A stretch of 64,000 bases of DNA from Diplolepis rosae. Its lineage: Eukaryota; Arthropoda; Insecta; Hymenoptera; Diplolepididae. Positions within the stretch are counted from its first letter, which is position 1. Each line of letters starts with the position of its first letter. The DNA lies in NCBI GenBank assembly GCA_030998225.1, contig JAPYXD010000704.1, positions 13,578,001 through 13,642,000 of the forward strand, written 5' to 3'. The notes beneath the pieces are model-generated. The model saw only the letters and a list, made by a program, of their open reading frames with translations. It did not search any database and was not told where the DNA came from. Positions 32,897 through 43,469 of the stretch are shown here, piece after piece. Made by a program: the position numbers and the translations under genes.

Positions 32897-33333
32897 CGAG
32901 GTCTGTCCGGAAAGTATCGGGCCTACCTTTATATCTCCGCGCTGGCGTTCTTCTTCATCATCGGGCGGGTGGCATCCTTCAAAGTAATCCCCACTTGATT
33001 GAATAACACGGTTCCAGCGATGTTTCCACTTCTCGAAACAGTCCTGGAACTCACTTTTAGGGATGGCCTTGAGTACGTTCGTCGCATTATTTTCAACCGC
33101 CGTTTTGTCATCGAATCGCTGTACTTTGAGTGGTTTTTAGAGTTTTTGAAACAGCCAAAAGTCACAGGGGGCTATGTCGGGACTCTACGGAGGTTGTTGA
33201 AGCAATGCGATACTGTGTTTAATCAGAAACTGCTGCACAAGATTCGATGAATGCACTGGCGCGTTATCGTGGTGAAGAACACAAAATAATTTGTTTTTTT
33301 ATATTTTTCTAAAGACTTATTAAAGGACCCTCG
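32897..33333 (-). mobile_element. Mariner C, internally deleted, nested in mariner B
   Basis: The left end CGAGGTCTGTCCGGAAAGTA follows TA at 32895-32896. A weaker complementary end (…GACCCTCG then TA) closes at 33333. On the minus strand, 32929-33290 reads as the C-terminal transposase part: HHDNAPVHSS-like, a DIAPCDFWLFQ-like third-D motif and IPKSEFQDCFEKWKHRW. An in-frame stop is present and the N-terminal half is absent. Its position inside the mariner B HTH region makes it the younger insertion. Confidence 0.65.
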
Positions 33334-33518
33334 TATCTCCCACATAGGATACTGGGGCGTATTTAGGATTGTAAAACATGGGGTGATTACGTATTTGTTA
33401 CTTCTCTGAACGCTTAATTGACAAAACATGTTCTATTGATTCAATACCTGAAATTTCTCTCCGTGCAAGGAAAATATTTTTCTGCAGTTTCAAACTGTAG
33501 TTATTATGGCCCCATTAA

Positions 33519-34115
33519 GGGGCACAACTAGTTTGAAATTTTGAAAATTTCGATTTTTGTTTAGATTTTTTAACAGCCCAGCAGGCGCTTTAAGAAGAAG
33601 AGGAAGGTGAATTGTATAGGCCTGGAATAGCAGATTAGCTCTAGGTATGATACTTAAAAATTTATAACAATGAAATCAGTACTTTTATCTTTAAACGCGT
33701 TTTTCTCAAAACTACATTTTTCAAATTTGCTGCAGCTGTAACTCGATAACAAATGATCCGATCGACTTGCGTATTTTTTTAGCTTATTGTGTATTTGTTT
33801 TTCCATACAATGACCCTCCAGTTTTTTGATGCATAGGAAATATATTCCAGTTTAATTAAATTTTTGGTTTATTTTTTATTTCAGGCACTGTAAAGGCGAC
33901 AATCACTGCAGCAGTGGCGGAACTTTTCTTTTTGAAGACTCAGGAGATGGTGGATAATTTGCTGAAAATCGAATATTTTCATTTGAAAACATTACTGTGT
34001 ATTCATTATTTATGCACAAATATATCTGCAAAATTTTAAAACATTCGATACAATACTTTTTTTTTAAATTCACAAAAATCACCTGTTTTTCAGACAGTCA
34101 AACTAGTTGTGCCCC
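33519..34115. mobile_element. GGGGCACAACTAGT MITE, copy 2 (complete)
   Basis: The 597-bp element has inverted ends GGGGCACAACTAGTTTGA / TCAAACTAGTTGTGCCCC and TTAA on both sides (33515-33518 and 34116-34119). It is the reference copy for the truncated relatives at 26267 and 41537. It is non-coding. The TTAA target points to piggyBac-type mobilisation. Confidence 0.92.
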
Positions 34116-34119
34116 TTAA

Positions 34120-34519
34120 GCTTACTTTATTCATAATTTCTTCCAACTTTTGAACTATCGTCATTATTAACTTTTACGTTTTAAATTGAAATTTAGAAAG
34201 TGATAAAAAATTTTAAAAGTATCAATTTGAAATTTAATAATTCAATAAACTTTACGGAATGTTGCATGGACTTAGCTTATAGTTTTCTATTTATGAATAA
34301 CTATTATTGATCATAAGTCACTATATTTATGATTCCTTTCAATTTATGTTTGTTTATATTAACTTTGTAAATAATACAGAATATGTCGGCCTCTTAGGAT
34401 TTTTATAGTCTGACTAGCTAAGACTTTTATAGATCAACTTGAGAAAACTAATTAAATGCTAGTTCAACTTTAAACTCGCTATAACAAGCTTTAAATAATA
34501 AAAATGTTTAAGTATATTT
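34120..34519. other. Gene-free AT-rich stretch
   Basis: No supported feature. Confidence 0.5.
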
Positions 34520-34528
34520 AAATAGTAT

Positions 34529-35056
34529 ATTACGTGCCTAGGCGCACAATGAGGGTTATTGCGCGACGAGCAACAATGCTCGCAGGAGACGAAGCCGAAA
34601 CGAAGCCGAGGCGCGATCAGTCCTGCGAGCATTGTCGCGAGTCTCGTAATTTCCCGAATTGTGTGCATTGGCACGTATTCTATTTTACGTGACTTTGATG
34701 CGTATACGAGTTTTTATACGTACACTCGCATCTAATCTAGTATTGTAGTTGTTTGCTGTGCTAGTCATTACACTTGATATTTCGCGACTAGTCCCGGCCA
34801 TTTTGATTTTATCGATCTTGTGTAGTAGTAACTTGTTGTAATAGAGCATGCGCAGTTCAAATGTACAAGGCTTTATCAGAAGGGTGCTAACGCTGTACAA
34901 AGAAGAAGAAGAATAAGAAGAAGATTGTGCCCCGTTGTATGGCTATAGGCACATGCGCAGTTCAATTTTTACATTTCATTCCTCTGTAGCGCAATACACA
35001 ACATTGCGCTACTCTTAACTGTAGCGAAAAAACGAGTTTACGCGCCGGAGGCACAT
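34529..35056. mobile_element. MULE-like non-autonomous element with 9-bp duplication
   Basis: AAATAGTAT occurs directly on both sides (34520-34528 and 35057-35065). The ends ATTACGTGCCTAGGCGCAC and the complement of the right end (ATGTGCCTCCGGCGCGTAAA) are imperfect inverted repeats. A 9-bp duplication is typical of Mutator-like elements. Inside, a strong GC-rich hairpin (34527-34593 with 34614-34680; arms ACAATGCTCGCAGGA and TCCTGCGAGCATTGT) and a repeated CATGCGCAGTTCAA (about 34847 and 34950) are visible. It is non-coding. Confidence 0.7.
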
Positions 35057-35189
35057 AAATAGTATTTACTTACCATTTTCTTCTTTGAAATCTTCATTCC
35101 ATCGATCTTTTTTCAGGAAAACATGAGAAACTAAGAATATTTTCACGACTTTTAGTTTGGACTTCAAACCTCGTTTAAGCTTACGTTCT

Positions 35190-35370
35190 CAAGTAAATCC
35201 GAATTTTTATCCAATTCACTGACCCTTTTGGCCTGTTTGCTTGTGAAGACCAATAATATCTATATTTTCATAAAATATGTCCACGTGGACAGAGTAGTGT
35301 GGGGGGGGGGGGGGTCAAAAAGTGGTGAAAAATTGTCCACGTGGTATATGGATGGACCCTGAGGACCCTA
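35190..35370. repeat. CCACGTGG/G-run dispersed repeat, copy 1
   Basis: AATATCTATATTTTCATAAA, TGTCCACGTGGACAGAG, a run of about 14 G and TCAAAAAGTGGTGAAAAATT recur in the same order at about 38423-38645. The CCACGTGG palindrome appears in both halves of this copy. Confidence 0.8.
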
Positions 35371-36290
35371 TTTGAGACAAAGTATAATTTCAACTTGGTG
35401 ATTTTAAGTGCGTCATCAAATTGAATAATAATCGAAACTCACTTTCATAGATATTCATTTATAATTAACATTTAGAGCTAACGGAGAATACTTGCTACGT
35501 ACCGTAACTAAATTATGCGTAGAATTTAACATTGTGTGTTACACAAAACTGATTTTTCTAAACTCAAGACCCTACTCAGCTCCCTCACGAAAGGAGAATT
35601 GAATAAAGTATTGTGAGAAGTAATGGATAAAATATTTAAAAAGGTATTGGAGGAAGTGATGGCAGATTTAATTTTAATGTAGCACCACAAGTGTCAGATC
35701 TGTCAATATTTTCTCTAATGCCTTCTAAAATTCTTTGGTCAATATGTTTAGTGAATCATATAAATTTTTTGCACAGTTAAATTTTTGTCATAAAAAGGAA
35801 TTTCTGATGTATATTGTTTAAATTGGAAATGAAATAAACATTCGAAAGATGTTTTAGTGACAAATTAATTGAATCTCAATGATAAAATAAAAATATTCTT
35901 GTTTCAATTTTATACTTTCTATTAAGAGGATGTTCTTACAAATAAACTGCGAGGCTTGACAGCTCTTATGTCAATTAATTAAGAACAGCTCGATGTATAT
36001 TAAATGAGCAGACTAATTGCAAATGCGTGAGGTAAGATTTGCGATATTGTACCAAGTAATACGGTTCTTGCGTGGTTCTTGGCATTATAGCTGTTGTATT
36101 TAGACTGGAAACTCATAAATGCCTGATGAAACTGAGATTTTTGTAGGAACGAAAACGGGTTATTAGATCGCACATCGTTTTTCAATTTAATTGTTTTCAT
36201 TTCAGCAGTGACTCTAGATTGGTGAATGTTATCTCAATGAATCACGAGACTACTTGGAACGAAAATTAACAATCCTTGTATTTAAATTAG
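35371..36290. other. Gene-free stretch
   Basis: No supported gene; only short chance frames. Confidence 0.5.
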
Positions 36291-37206
36291 TAGTTTATAC
36301 CCTTTTGAACCTGTAAGAAAAATTGGAAAACATGCATTTCTTGGATATCTTCCAATCTGCATGTACATTTTTTCGCGAATTTAATTGTTAAAAATAGTTT
36401 TAGGTAAATTAATTTAGGTATGTTTAACGTCCAAGTGTTGATAATTATGAAGAAGAAAACGGGTACAATTCGGACATTTATTTTCAGATGTTTAAAAATT
36501 TTTGCCAACGTTTCGTTTCCACTCCAGAAGCATCATCAGGGCATACAAAAATCAGCCATAAATTACTTTACATGGAATTTTTGGAATATAATGATTAAGT
36601 AAAAACATGACAGTCAACGGTAAAAATCTACAAGTAATAACAAGGAATTAATGCAATTAAAAAACTTTTTTATAAAAAATATGAAAATCTAAAAACATGA
36701 CATGATAATTAAGTAAAAACTTTTGTAACGTCAATTTCCCACATTCACTTGGAATTTAAATTTACAAGAGGAAAAGGCATATTGTCTAGTCGATAAGAAA
36801 TATTATCAACAACTGAACCAAAGGTGTCATGTAATAACCTCACATGATATGAGTCATTTAGTCTAATACTATTAAATTCAATATACAATTAAATTGAAAC
36901 GAAGATTTAGGAAATTAGAAACAAATTTGCGTAAGAATTTTTAATTCAAATTTAAAATTTGAAAAACTGTTTTTGATTATAACATTGTCAAGATAAGAAA
37001 TCCAAAATCATATTGTAGGAAGAATTCAAATGTTCAATATCAGTGATTTTATTAAGACTATTATCATTTTCTTTTTTTATAAAGACCATTCCAGGAAAAG
37101 CTCTTTTATACCTATCTCTTTCTTTATGTAAAATTTTAACATCATTCCAAAGAAAACTATGATTATCCTGATTATTTTCATACTTCTTACGGTGTTTACT
37201 AATTAT

Positions 37207-37585
37207 CCCGAGTCGAAAAATCAAAGGCCTCATTTGAGCCTCTGCGACATAATTTTGAGGCTGAAGAGGAGTAAAAGAGGTTCTTGTTCGTATTTTTGAA
37301 CCTCTTTTAAGCCTCCAGACTTGACTTACGTCTGTTTTAGGCTCAAGAGGTTCAAATGAGGCCATACATTACGACGGGAAAAGTTCCTGTGAGGCTCTTC
37401 TCGATCGAAGAGGTTCCTGAGCGTTAAAGGAGGTTGAAAAATAAAATACAGAGGCTAAAGAGGGTTAAATGATGACTTAACGATTATCAATAGGCTTTAA
37501 AGAGGTTGTGGAGGCTTAAAATGTTTCAAATGAGCTTCAAAATCACCAAGAGGCTCATATGAGGCCCTCAAAATTTCGACTCGGG
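37207..37585. mobile_element. CCCGAGTCGAAA MITE inside the GIY-YIG coding region
   Basis: CCCGAGTCGAAAAATCAAAG and its complement (…AAAATTTCGACTCGGG) bound a 379-bp block rich in GAGGCTC/AGAGGTT and GAGCCTC/AACCTCTT motifs in both orientations. The Penelope-like coding sequence resumes on either side. A target duplication could not be assigned with confidence. Confidence 0.8.
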
Positions 37586-38000
37586 GGGTTGTGAAACTTT
37601 TCGTTGAGATTGAAATTTTTAAAATCTTCATCTAATTTGATCCTCAAAGGGCGTTTTGTTTGACCAACGTAACACTTTCCACAATTACACGAAATCTTAT
37701 AATAAACATTACTTTGTTCTCCTATTTCATAAGGATCTTTGCCCAATGTTATGAATCTATCAAATGTGGAATTAATCCTAAAAACAATTTTTACCTCATA
37801 TTTTTGTAATAGGTGTTTTACAACTTCTGATAAATTCCCATAGTATGGAATTGAAACAATTGGGGCTCTGTTATTAGATGAGTTTTCAAGAGAATTTTTC
37901 AAGTTTTTTATATTATTATTTAATTTTAAATGAATTTCTTTGAGTCTTTTTTCAATATGCTTATCGGTCAATTGGATAGGAAAATTATTGAGAGATAATA

Positions 38001-38028
38001 TTATAATATAATATAATATAATATAATA
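38001..38028. repeat. ATAAT microsatellite within the Penelope-like coding region
   Basis: TATAATATAATATAATATAA followed by further units interrupts the reverse transcriptase reading frame. Confidence 0.85.
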
Positions 38029-38422
38029 ATTTGGAAACTATATTTAGTTTGTCATGAAGAAATGAAATGATTCCAATTTTTTGATGTAATGGATGTAGAG
38101 AAAAATAATTGAGAAATCTACCAGAAAATGTTTCTTTTCGAAACCAGTTAGTCGAAATACTATTATCACTATTTTTGATAACTGAAATATTCAAAAAATT
38201 TTAACAAATATTATTTTCGAGTTAATAAGTGAATTGTAATCTTTTGTGATAAGAGTTAAACATGGTTAAAATATAGTGAATCTTGTTTTTAGGAATCAAT
38301 AAAAAAGTATCATCTACATAGCTACAAAGTCCGCAAGAGAAGGAGAAATAGGAGAACCCATTGTTTTAGGTAAGATTTTCACATTTTTCTTGCCTTTATG
38401 AATATTTTTTATTATTATTATC

Positions 38423-38640
38423 AAGTAAATCCGAACTTTCAGCCAATTCATCGCTCCTTTTGACCTCCTTGCTTTTGAAGACTAATAATATCTATATTTT
38501 CATAAAATATGTCCACCTGGACAGAGTATGGGGAAGGGGGGGGGGAGGGGTCTAAATTCCACGGCTATTCCGGGGGAGGGGTCAAAAAGTGGTGAAAAAT
38601 TCTCCATGTGGTATATGCAAGGCCCTTTTGGAGATTTTGA
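38423..38640. repeat. CCACGTGG/G-run dispersed repeat, copy 2
   Basis: Same order of motifs as 35190-35370, with CCACCTGGACAGAG, two G-rich runs and TCAAAAAGTGGTGAAAAATT. It is about 40 bp longer than copy 1, with an extra G-rich segment. Confidence 0.8.
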
Positions 38641-38647
38641 TGCATTA

Positions 38648-39938
38648 CTAGGTTGTTCAAAAAGTTTTGAAAGCGGAAATGAAAATACGTTTTTTTTTGG
38701 TGAAATCACTTTTATTGCTCAGTATAATCTCCCATAAGATCAATATATTTGGTCCAACGGTCTTCCAACTTGTTTATCCCATCATGGAAGTGACTTTCTG
38801 CAAGGCCTGCAAAATACTCCTCTACGACGGCTATAAACTCTTCGTTTGATGAAAAATGCTTCCCACGAAGGGATTTCTTGAGGTGTGGGAACAACCAGAA
38901 GTCAGAGGGAGCTAAATCAGGCGAATAAGGTGGATGCTGCAACAATTCGTACTTTAATTCGGTTATTTTAGTGATGGTTTTTTGAGCTGTGTGAGCGGGT
39001 GCATTGTCTTGATGAAAAAGGATTTTTTTCTTCTGCAAACCGGGTATTTTTTAACGAATTTTTGCATCCAATTGATCCAAAAGGTTACAATAATATTCAG
39101 AATGTATTGTTTTGCCAGTTTGGAGATAATCCACCAACAAAATCCCTTTTGCATCCCAAAAAACTGATGCTAACACCTTCTTCGCCGATTTCTGGACACG
39201 AACTCGCTTCGTTGCCGAAGTGCCTGGTTCACACCACTCATTAGCCTCTTGTTTTGATCCAGGATCATGATGGAAGACCCAAGTCTCATCCGTAGTGATG
39301 AATCGACGCAAAAAATCCTTTTTATCCTTTCGAAAACGCTCCAAATGTTGCTCAGAAAGTCGCATTCGAACGTGTTTTTGTTCCATTGTGAGCGAATGCG
39401 GCACCCATTGTGCATAGAGCTTTCTGAAACCCAAAACTTCACGTAAAATATGACACACTGCCTAATGAGATGTCTAGGGCCTCTGCTAAATCTCTCTCGG
39501 TCAATCGACGATCTTCCAAAACCATATCCTGTACTTTTGCTATGAATGCTGGTGTTGATGCACTTTTTGGACGTCCTGAGCGTGGATCGTCTTCAACGCT
39601 TTTTCGACCACGTCTAAACTCTAAAATCCATCGATGCACAGTTGGAAATGAAGGAGCAGCTTCCTTTAACACTTTCACTATTTTTGTATGAATTTCCGTT
39701 GCTGATAAACCTTCCAAAAGAAAGAATTTTATCACTGCACGATATTCGGTTTTTTCCACTGTACAAAAATACACTGACACGTCAACTTCAAATGGTTTGT
39801 AAACAAACAATAAATTGACAGAGTGGAATGACACTTTGGGTATGTTCATATGAAAGATGAAATCTTAAAATGGCGTAGAAATTTTGGTTCTTCTACTGCT
39901 CTATAGATGTCGCTTTCAAAACTTTTTGAACAACCTAG
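38648..39938 (-). mobile_element. Mariner D, full-length 1291-bp element
   Basis: A perfect 28-bp inverted terminal repeat beginning CTAGGTTGTTCAAAAAGTTT bounds the element, with TA on both sides (38646-38647 and 39939-39940). The length is exactly typical of mariners. The single transposase gene is on the minus strand. Confidence 0.97.
38712..39849 (-). pseudogene. Mariner D transposase, two frameshifts
   Basis: This DD34D transposase would cut and paste the element at TA sites. The N-terminal block shows EKTEYRAVIKFFLLEGLSAT, the HTH and a DDPRSGRPKSAST linker (39439-39760). Then come the first catalytic motif TTDETWVFHHDPG (39051-39458), HQDNAPAHTAQ and PYSPDLAPSDFWLF (38712-39038). There are exactly 34 residues between the second and third Asp. 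Frameshifts lie at about 39440-39458 and 39040-39050. The usual Met before EKTEYR is GTG (39757-39759), though an in-frame ATG exists at 39849. Otherwise well preserved, suggesting fairly recent activity. Confidence 0.95.
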
Positions 39939-39940
39939 TA

Positions 39941-41530
39941 TTAACATTGATTTCGTTGTGAAATTATATAAATGCCCTTATTTGAGCTTTTTGATCATAG
40001 AGCATTTTTCTTATCGGCTGAAACATTTCCTTTTACGTCTAGAATAATATTTTTGCATATTTATTTGCTGTCGAACAACATTGGCATTGTTATAAACAAT
40101 TTTTATAAGCAACTTCACTTATTTCTCACTTTTTAACATTATTATTTTTTCTTTTTCTAAGAATTTATTTCTTTTAATCTCAAGAATAATATTTTATTCT
40201 GTCCATTTCAAATCGACGTGTTAAAGTTCATCCGAAAGCCGGACAAAATTTGGCTCAGAGTTGGGAAGATAATCAGGTGAACTCTGGCGATCAATCTTAG
40301 GTGCCATTAGTATCCAAACAAAGGTGACTTGGAGCTGCCACAATTGACTCAACTCGCGTTACCAAAATTTTGTTACTAAATAGGTCCGACCTTGGACCGA
40401 TCGGAATTTTAGTCATTTTACACATAACCAGTCTTCACATATCCGAAGGAATCCATTTTTATCTTATTTTGCAATTTCAAATTTCATTTCAGTCTTTTAA
40501 AAAAACCGTATGCTACATGTATTTATGCAATTCCTTTATTAAAATTTTGTTTCCTAATCTATTATTATCCCTATACTTTTCAATTTCAGTCTTTCTATCC
40601 AATTGTAAAAAAAATTGACATAACTAGACGGAGCATAGAATTGGATAGAAAAACTAAAATTCAAAATGATAGGTGTGGTTGCAGATTGTTAAAATGATGG
40701 AAAATTATTCATGTAGATAGTCAGAAGATAAACTTGGAAAAAGAAAATGGATCCAAAAAATAGGGATTTTAATAGATTGCAGAAAAGATAGAAAAAAAAT
40801 AATCGTGAATACGCGTAGGAGATATTTTGATAAAAAGTCTAGATGGATGGATTAACTAAGAAAAGAGAGGAAAAAACAACATACATGTGATGTCAAATTT
40901 AAAAAGAAATAACTTTAACCTACTTAATGTGTGGCGTCTAATTAAATTAAATAGCCTGATATTTCTTTCGTAATTTTATTAATAGTTCGTTATATGAGAA
41001 TTGTTTATATAGTGTATTCGAATATTTTGAAAAAATAAATGAAGATACATATCATTGATTTTTAGTGAAGGACCACAAACGATGGTGATTTTTGATATTG
41101 TTTTAGGATTTTAAATAGTAGACCGTTATAATGACCATGTCATGTTTGTTTCTCGATTATATATGTACCTTTCTGTTTTAAGAATGACCATATCTAATCT
41201 TGCAGAAATATAAAGGACAAAGTAACAAAATATTACATATCTGCTCAATTAATTGTTTTAAGTCGCACTAGATAATAAATCAGTAAAAATCAACCGATTT
41301 TTAACCAAAAATCAGTCATTTATTGAAATAAAAACTACTGCCTAAAAGATGAAAGCGATAAGAAATAAAATAGGAAATACAAACTGAATTTGTGTTGCAT
41401 CATAATTTTATTCTCGATCAAAGATGTCAGTTTTCGAGTCACATTTTCGTCATTTACGGGAAGTTTTGATTTTCTGCTTTCATTTGGAACAAACTGCGGC
41501 TGAGGCTCATCGAATGCTCTCAAGTACTTA
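39941..41530. other. Gene-free stretch
   Basis: No supported gene, repeat or RNA. A/T-rich with short chance frames. Confidence 0.5.
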
Positions 41531-41536
41531 CGGTGA

Positions 41537-42161
41537 GCATAAATAATGAATACAAATTAATGTTTTCAAATGAAAATATTCGATTTTCAGCAAGTTATCC
41601 ACCATCTCCTGAGTCTTCAAAAAAAAAAAAGTTCCGCTACTGCTGCAGTGATTGTCGCCTTCACAGTGCCTGAAATCAAAAAAACAAAAAATGTAATTAA
41701 ACTGGAATATATTTCCTATACAATGACCCTTGATTGTAAAAAATAAATTTTAATTCAACAAAATGGCGGAGTTTCGAAAAAAAAAATTAAAATTTTGCTA
41801 AAAAATCTGATGGTTTTTGGCGTGGCAAAATTATATTTTTCATCCAATCATAAAACTGAAGTGTCATTGTGTGGAAAAACAAATACACAATAAGCTAAAA
41901 AAAGACGCAAGTCGATCGGATGATTTGTTATCTAGTTACAGCTGCAGCAAATTTGAAAAATGTAGTTTTGAGAAAAACGCGTTTAAAGATAAAAGTACTG
42001 ATTTCATTGCTATAAATTTTTTAGTATCATACCTAGAGCTAATCTGCTATTCCAGGCCCATACAATTCACCTTTCTCTTCTTCGAAAAGCGCTTGCTAAT
42101 CTGTTAAAAAATCTAAAAAGAAAAAATCGAAATTTTCAAAATTGCAAACTAGTTGTGCCTC
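41537..42161. mobile_element. GGGGCACAACTAGT MITE, copy 3 (left end missing)
   Basis: It begins within the family at GCATAAATAATGAATACA and runs to AAACTAGTTGTGCCTC, followed by TTAA (42162-42165). The missing left end is replaced by unrelated sequence. At its right it abuts mariner E coding sequence, so it probably inserted into that mariner. Confidence 0.85.
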
Positions 42162-42165
42162 TTAA

Positions 42166-42699
42166 ACGGCGTTTCTTTACTTGTGAACCGCAGCTCCAAA
42201 GACAGAATTGGAAGGGGTTTTTACATCGCATTGTGACCGGCGACGGAAAATGGGTCCACTACGATAATCCCAAGCGCAGAAAATCATGGAGAATGGCCGG
42301 ACATTCAGACGGCCAGACCGAATATTCACGGTGTCAAGGTTATGCTCTGCAATTGGTGGGACCAGCTTGGTGTGGTGTATTATGAGCTATTAAAACCGAG
42401 TGTCACCATCACGGGGGATCGATATCGAACGCAATTGATGCGTTTGAGCCGAGAATTGAAGGAGAAACGGCCACAGTACCAAGATAAACACGACAAGGTT
42501 ATCCTCCAGCATGACAATGCTTGGGCACATGGCGCATGACCGGTCAAGGCATACTTGGAATCGCTGAAATGGGATGTCTTACCCCACCCTTCGTACTCTC
42601 TAGACGTTGCGCCTTCCGACTACCATTTGTTTCGATCGATGGCACATGGCCTGGCTCATCAGTATTGCCGCTCTTATGAAGAAGTCAAAATATGGATTC
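42166..42699 (+). pseudogene. Mariner E transposase fragment
   Basis: Plus-strand mariner DD34D sequence: GFLHRIVTGDGKWVHYDNPK (first D region), VYYELLKPSVTITGDRYRTQ, QHDNAWAHGA (second D) and HPSYSLDVAPSDYHLFRSM (third D, 34 residues on). A frameshift lies between about 42300 and 42350 and a stop follows AHGA. It is closest to mariners A and H in this window. The 5' part is missing at the MITE junction and the 3' part is replaced by the repeat at 42702. Confidence 0.9.
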
Positions 42700-42701
42700 G
42701 A

Positions 42702-43140
42702 TTCATATTTCGCGTAATTTTTTAGTGCGCATCTAATTATATACCTAAAATGTGCGCAATGCTTGGGGCTATCACTATGAATTTTTTCAGATTTTCAAAA
42801 AATTTCGTTTTTTCAAAAAATTAATTTGATTAAAAAACAAATTTTTTTGTTATTAACTTTGCAATAAAATTTTTTCCGAAAAATGCTACTACATCGGTCA
42901 TCTAACGATACGTTTGTGTAATTTCTTTTTAGAATTTTTCCTAGTTTCAGTTTTTAAATAATTGAAAAAGAACAAAAACAATTTTTTTTGTTTATCCCAT
43001 AATTTTTTAAATAATGCATGAAAAAATCTTAAATTTTGGGTTTCTTCATTATTTATGTTAGTCTATCAACCCTTGAAATTTCAAGTAAATCGGAAACATG
43101 GAGTCCTGAATCCATCCGATCTGGCATGGAACGCCCCATA
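42702..43140 (+). repeat. Partial copy of the 50.7-52.5 kb fold-back family
   Basis: TTCATATTTCGCGTAATTTT…ATTATATACCTAAAATGTGC…TCACTATGAATTTTTTCAG…GGAAACATGGAGTCCTGAA matches 52102-52545 over its whole length in the same orientation. It lacks the distal GATCGAAGATC part. Confidence 0.85.
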
Positions 43141-43203
43141 TACATTTAGGAAATAAAAAAATTAGATTTTTTGTGAATTTTACAGTTAGAATTACCCCCT
43201 TAA

Positions 43204-43459
43204 CCTTTTACCTGCGGGGGTGGTCAATATATCGACCACTCAAGAGGCACAAAATATTTAATGTTTTTGGGCAGAATTTGATGTTTAGAATACGTAAAAA
43301 AATTTTTTACATTGCACTTTACGTTGCCTGCAGGGCTGGTCGATATATCGACCAGCAGTCAGGTCGGGGACTCTACCTGAGATATCCAGTGATTTTATGT
43401 ATAAATTTTGCATTTTATAAGAGGTCGATTTGTACTGAAATTTCCCCGTAGCTGGAAGA
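43204..43459. mobile_element. 256-bp TTAA-flanked MITE with ATATAT-centred operator-like palindromes
   Basis: TTAA flanks both sides (43200-43203 and 43460-43463). The ends CCTTTTACCTGCGGGG and the complement of the right end (TCTTCCAGCTACGGGG) match in 11 of 16 positions. Inside are GTGGTCAATATATCGACCAC (43220-43239) and the perfect palindrome CTGGTCGATATATCGACCAG (43336-43355). It is non-coding. Confidence 0.65.
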
Positions 43460-43469
43460 TTAAGGTACT

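Larger units (their letters stand above)
36988..38375 (-). pseudogene. Penelope-like RT / GIY-YIG protein, broken
   Basis: Visible in order: MGSPIS (38362 leftward), the catalytic YVDD at 38309-38320, then WFRKETFSGRFLNYFSLHP (about 38090-38150), and the GIY-YIG core NVYYKISCNCGKCYVGQTKR (about 37640-37710). The C-terminal part follows beyond a MITE (SKHRKKYENN, FLWNDVKILHKERDRYKRAF). Breaks: MGSPIS…LADF and YVDD lie in different frames and too close together, implying a small internal deletion. An ATAAT microsatellite has expanded in the coding region, and a 379-bp MITE splits the GIY-YIG domain. It is not functional. Confidence 0.9.
36300..38400 (-). mobile_element. Penelope-like retroelement, 5' truncated
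   Basis: Minus-strand blocks run from reverse transcriptase (38000-38375) through a linker to a GIY-YIG region (37555-37971 and 36988-37200), then a 3' tail with CATCATCAGGG and CCAACGTTTCG-type sequence (about 36500-36540). The order RT then GIY-YIG is diagnostic of Penelope-like elements. The 5' half of the RT is missing beyond about 38400, where the CCACGTGG repeat begins. 5' truncation is typical of target-primed insertion. Confidence 0.9.
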
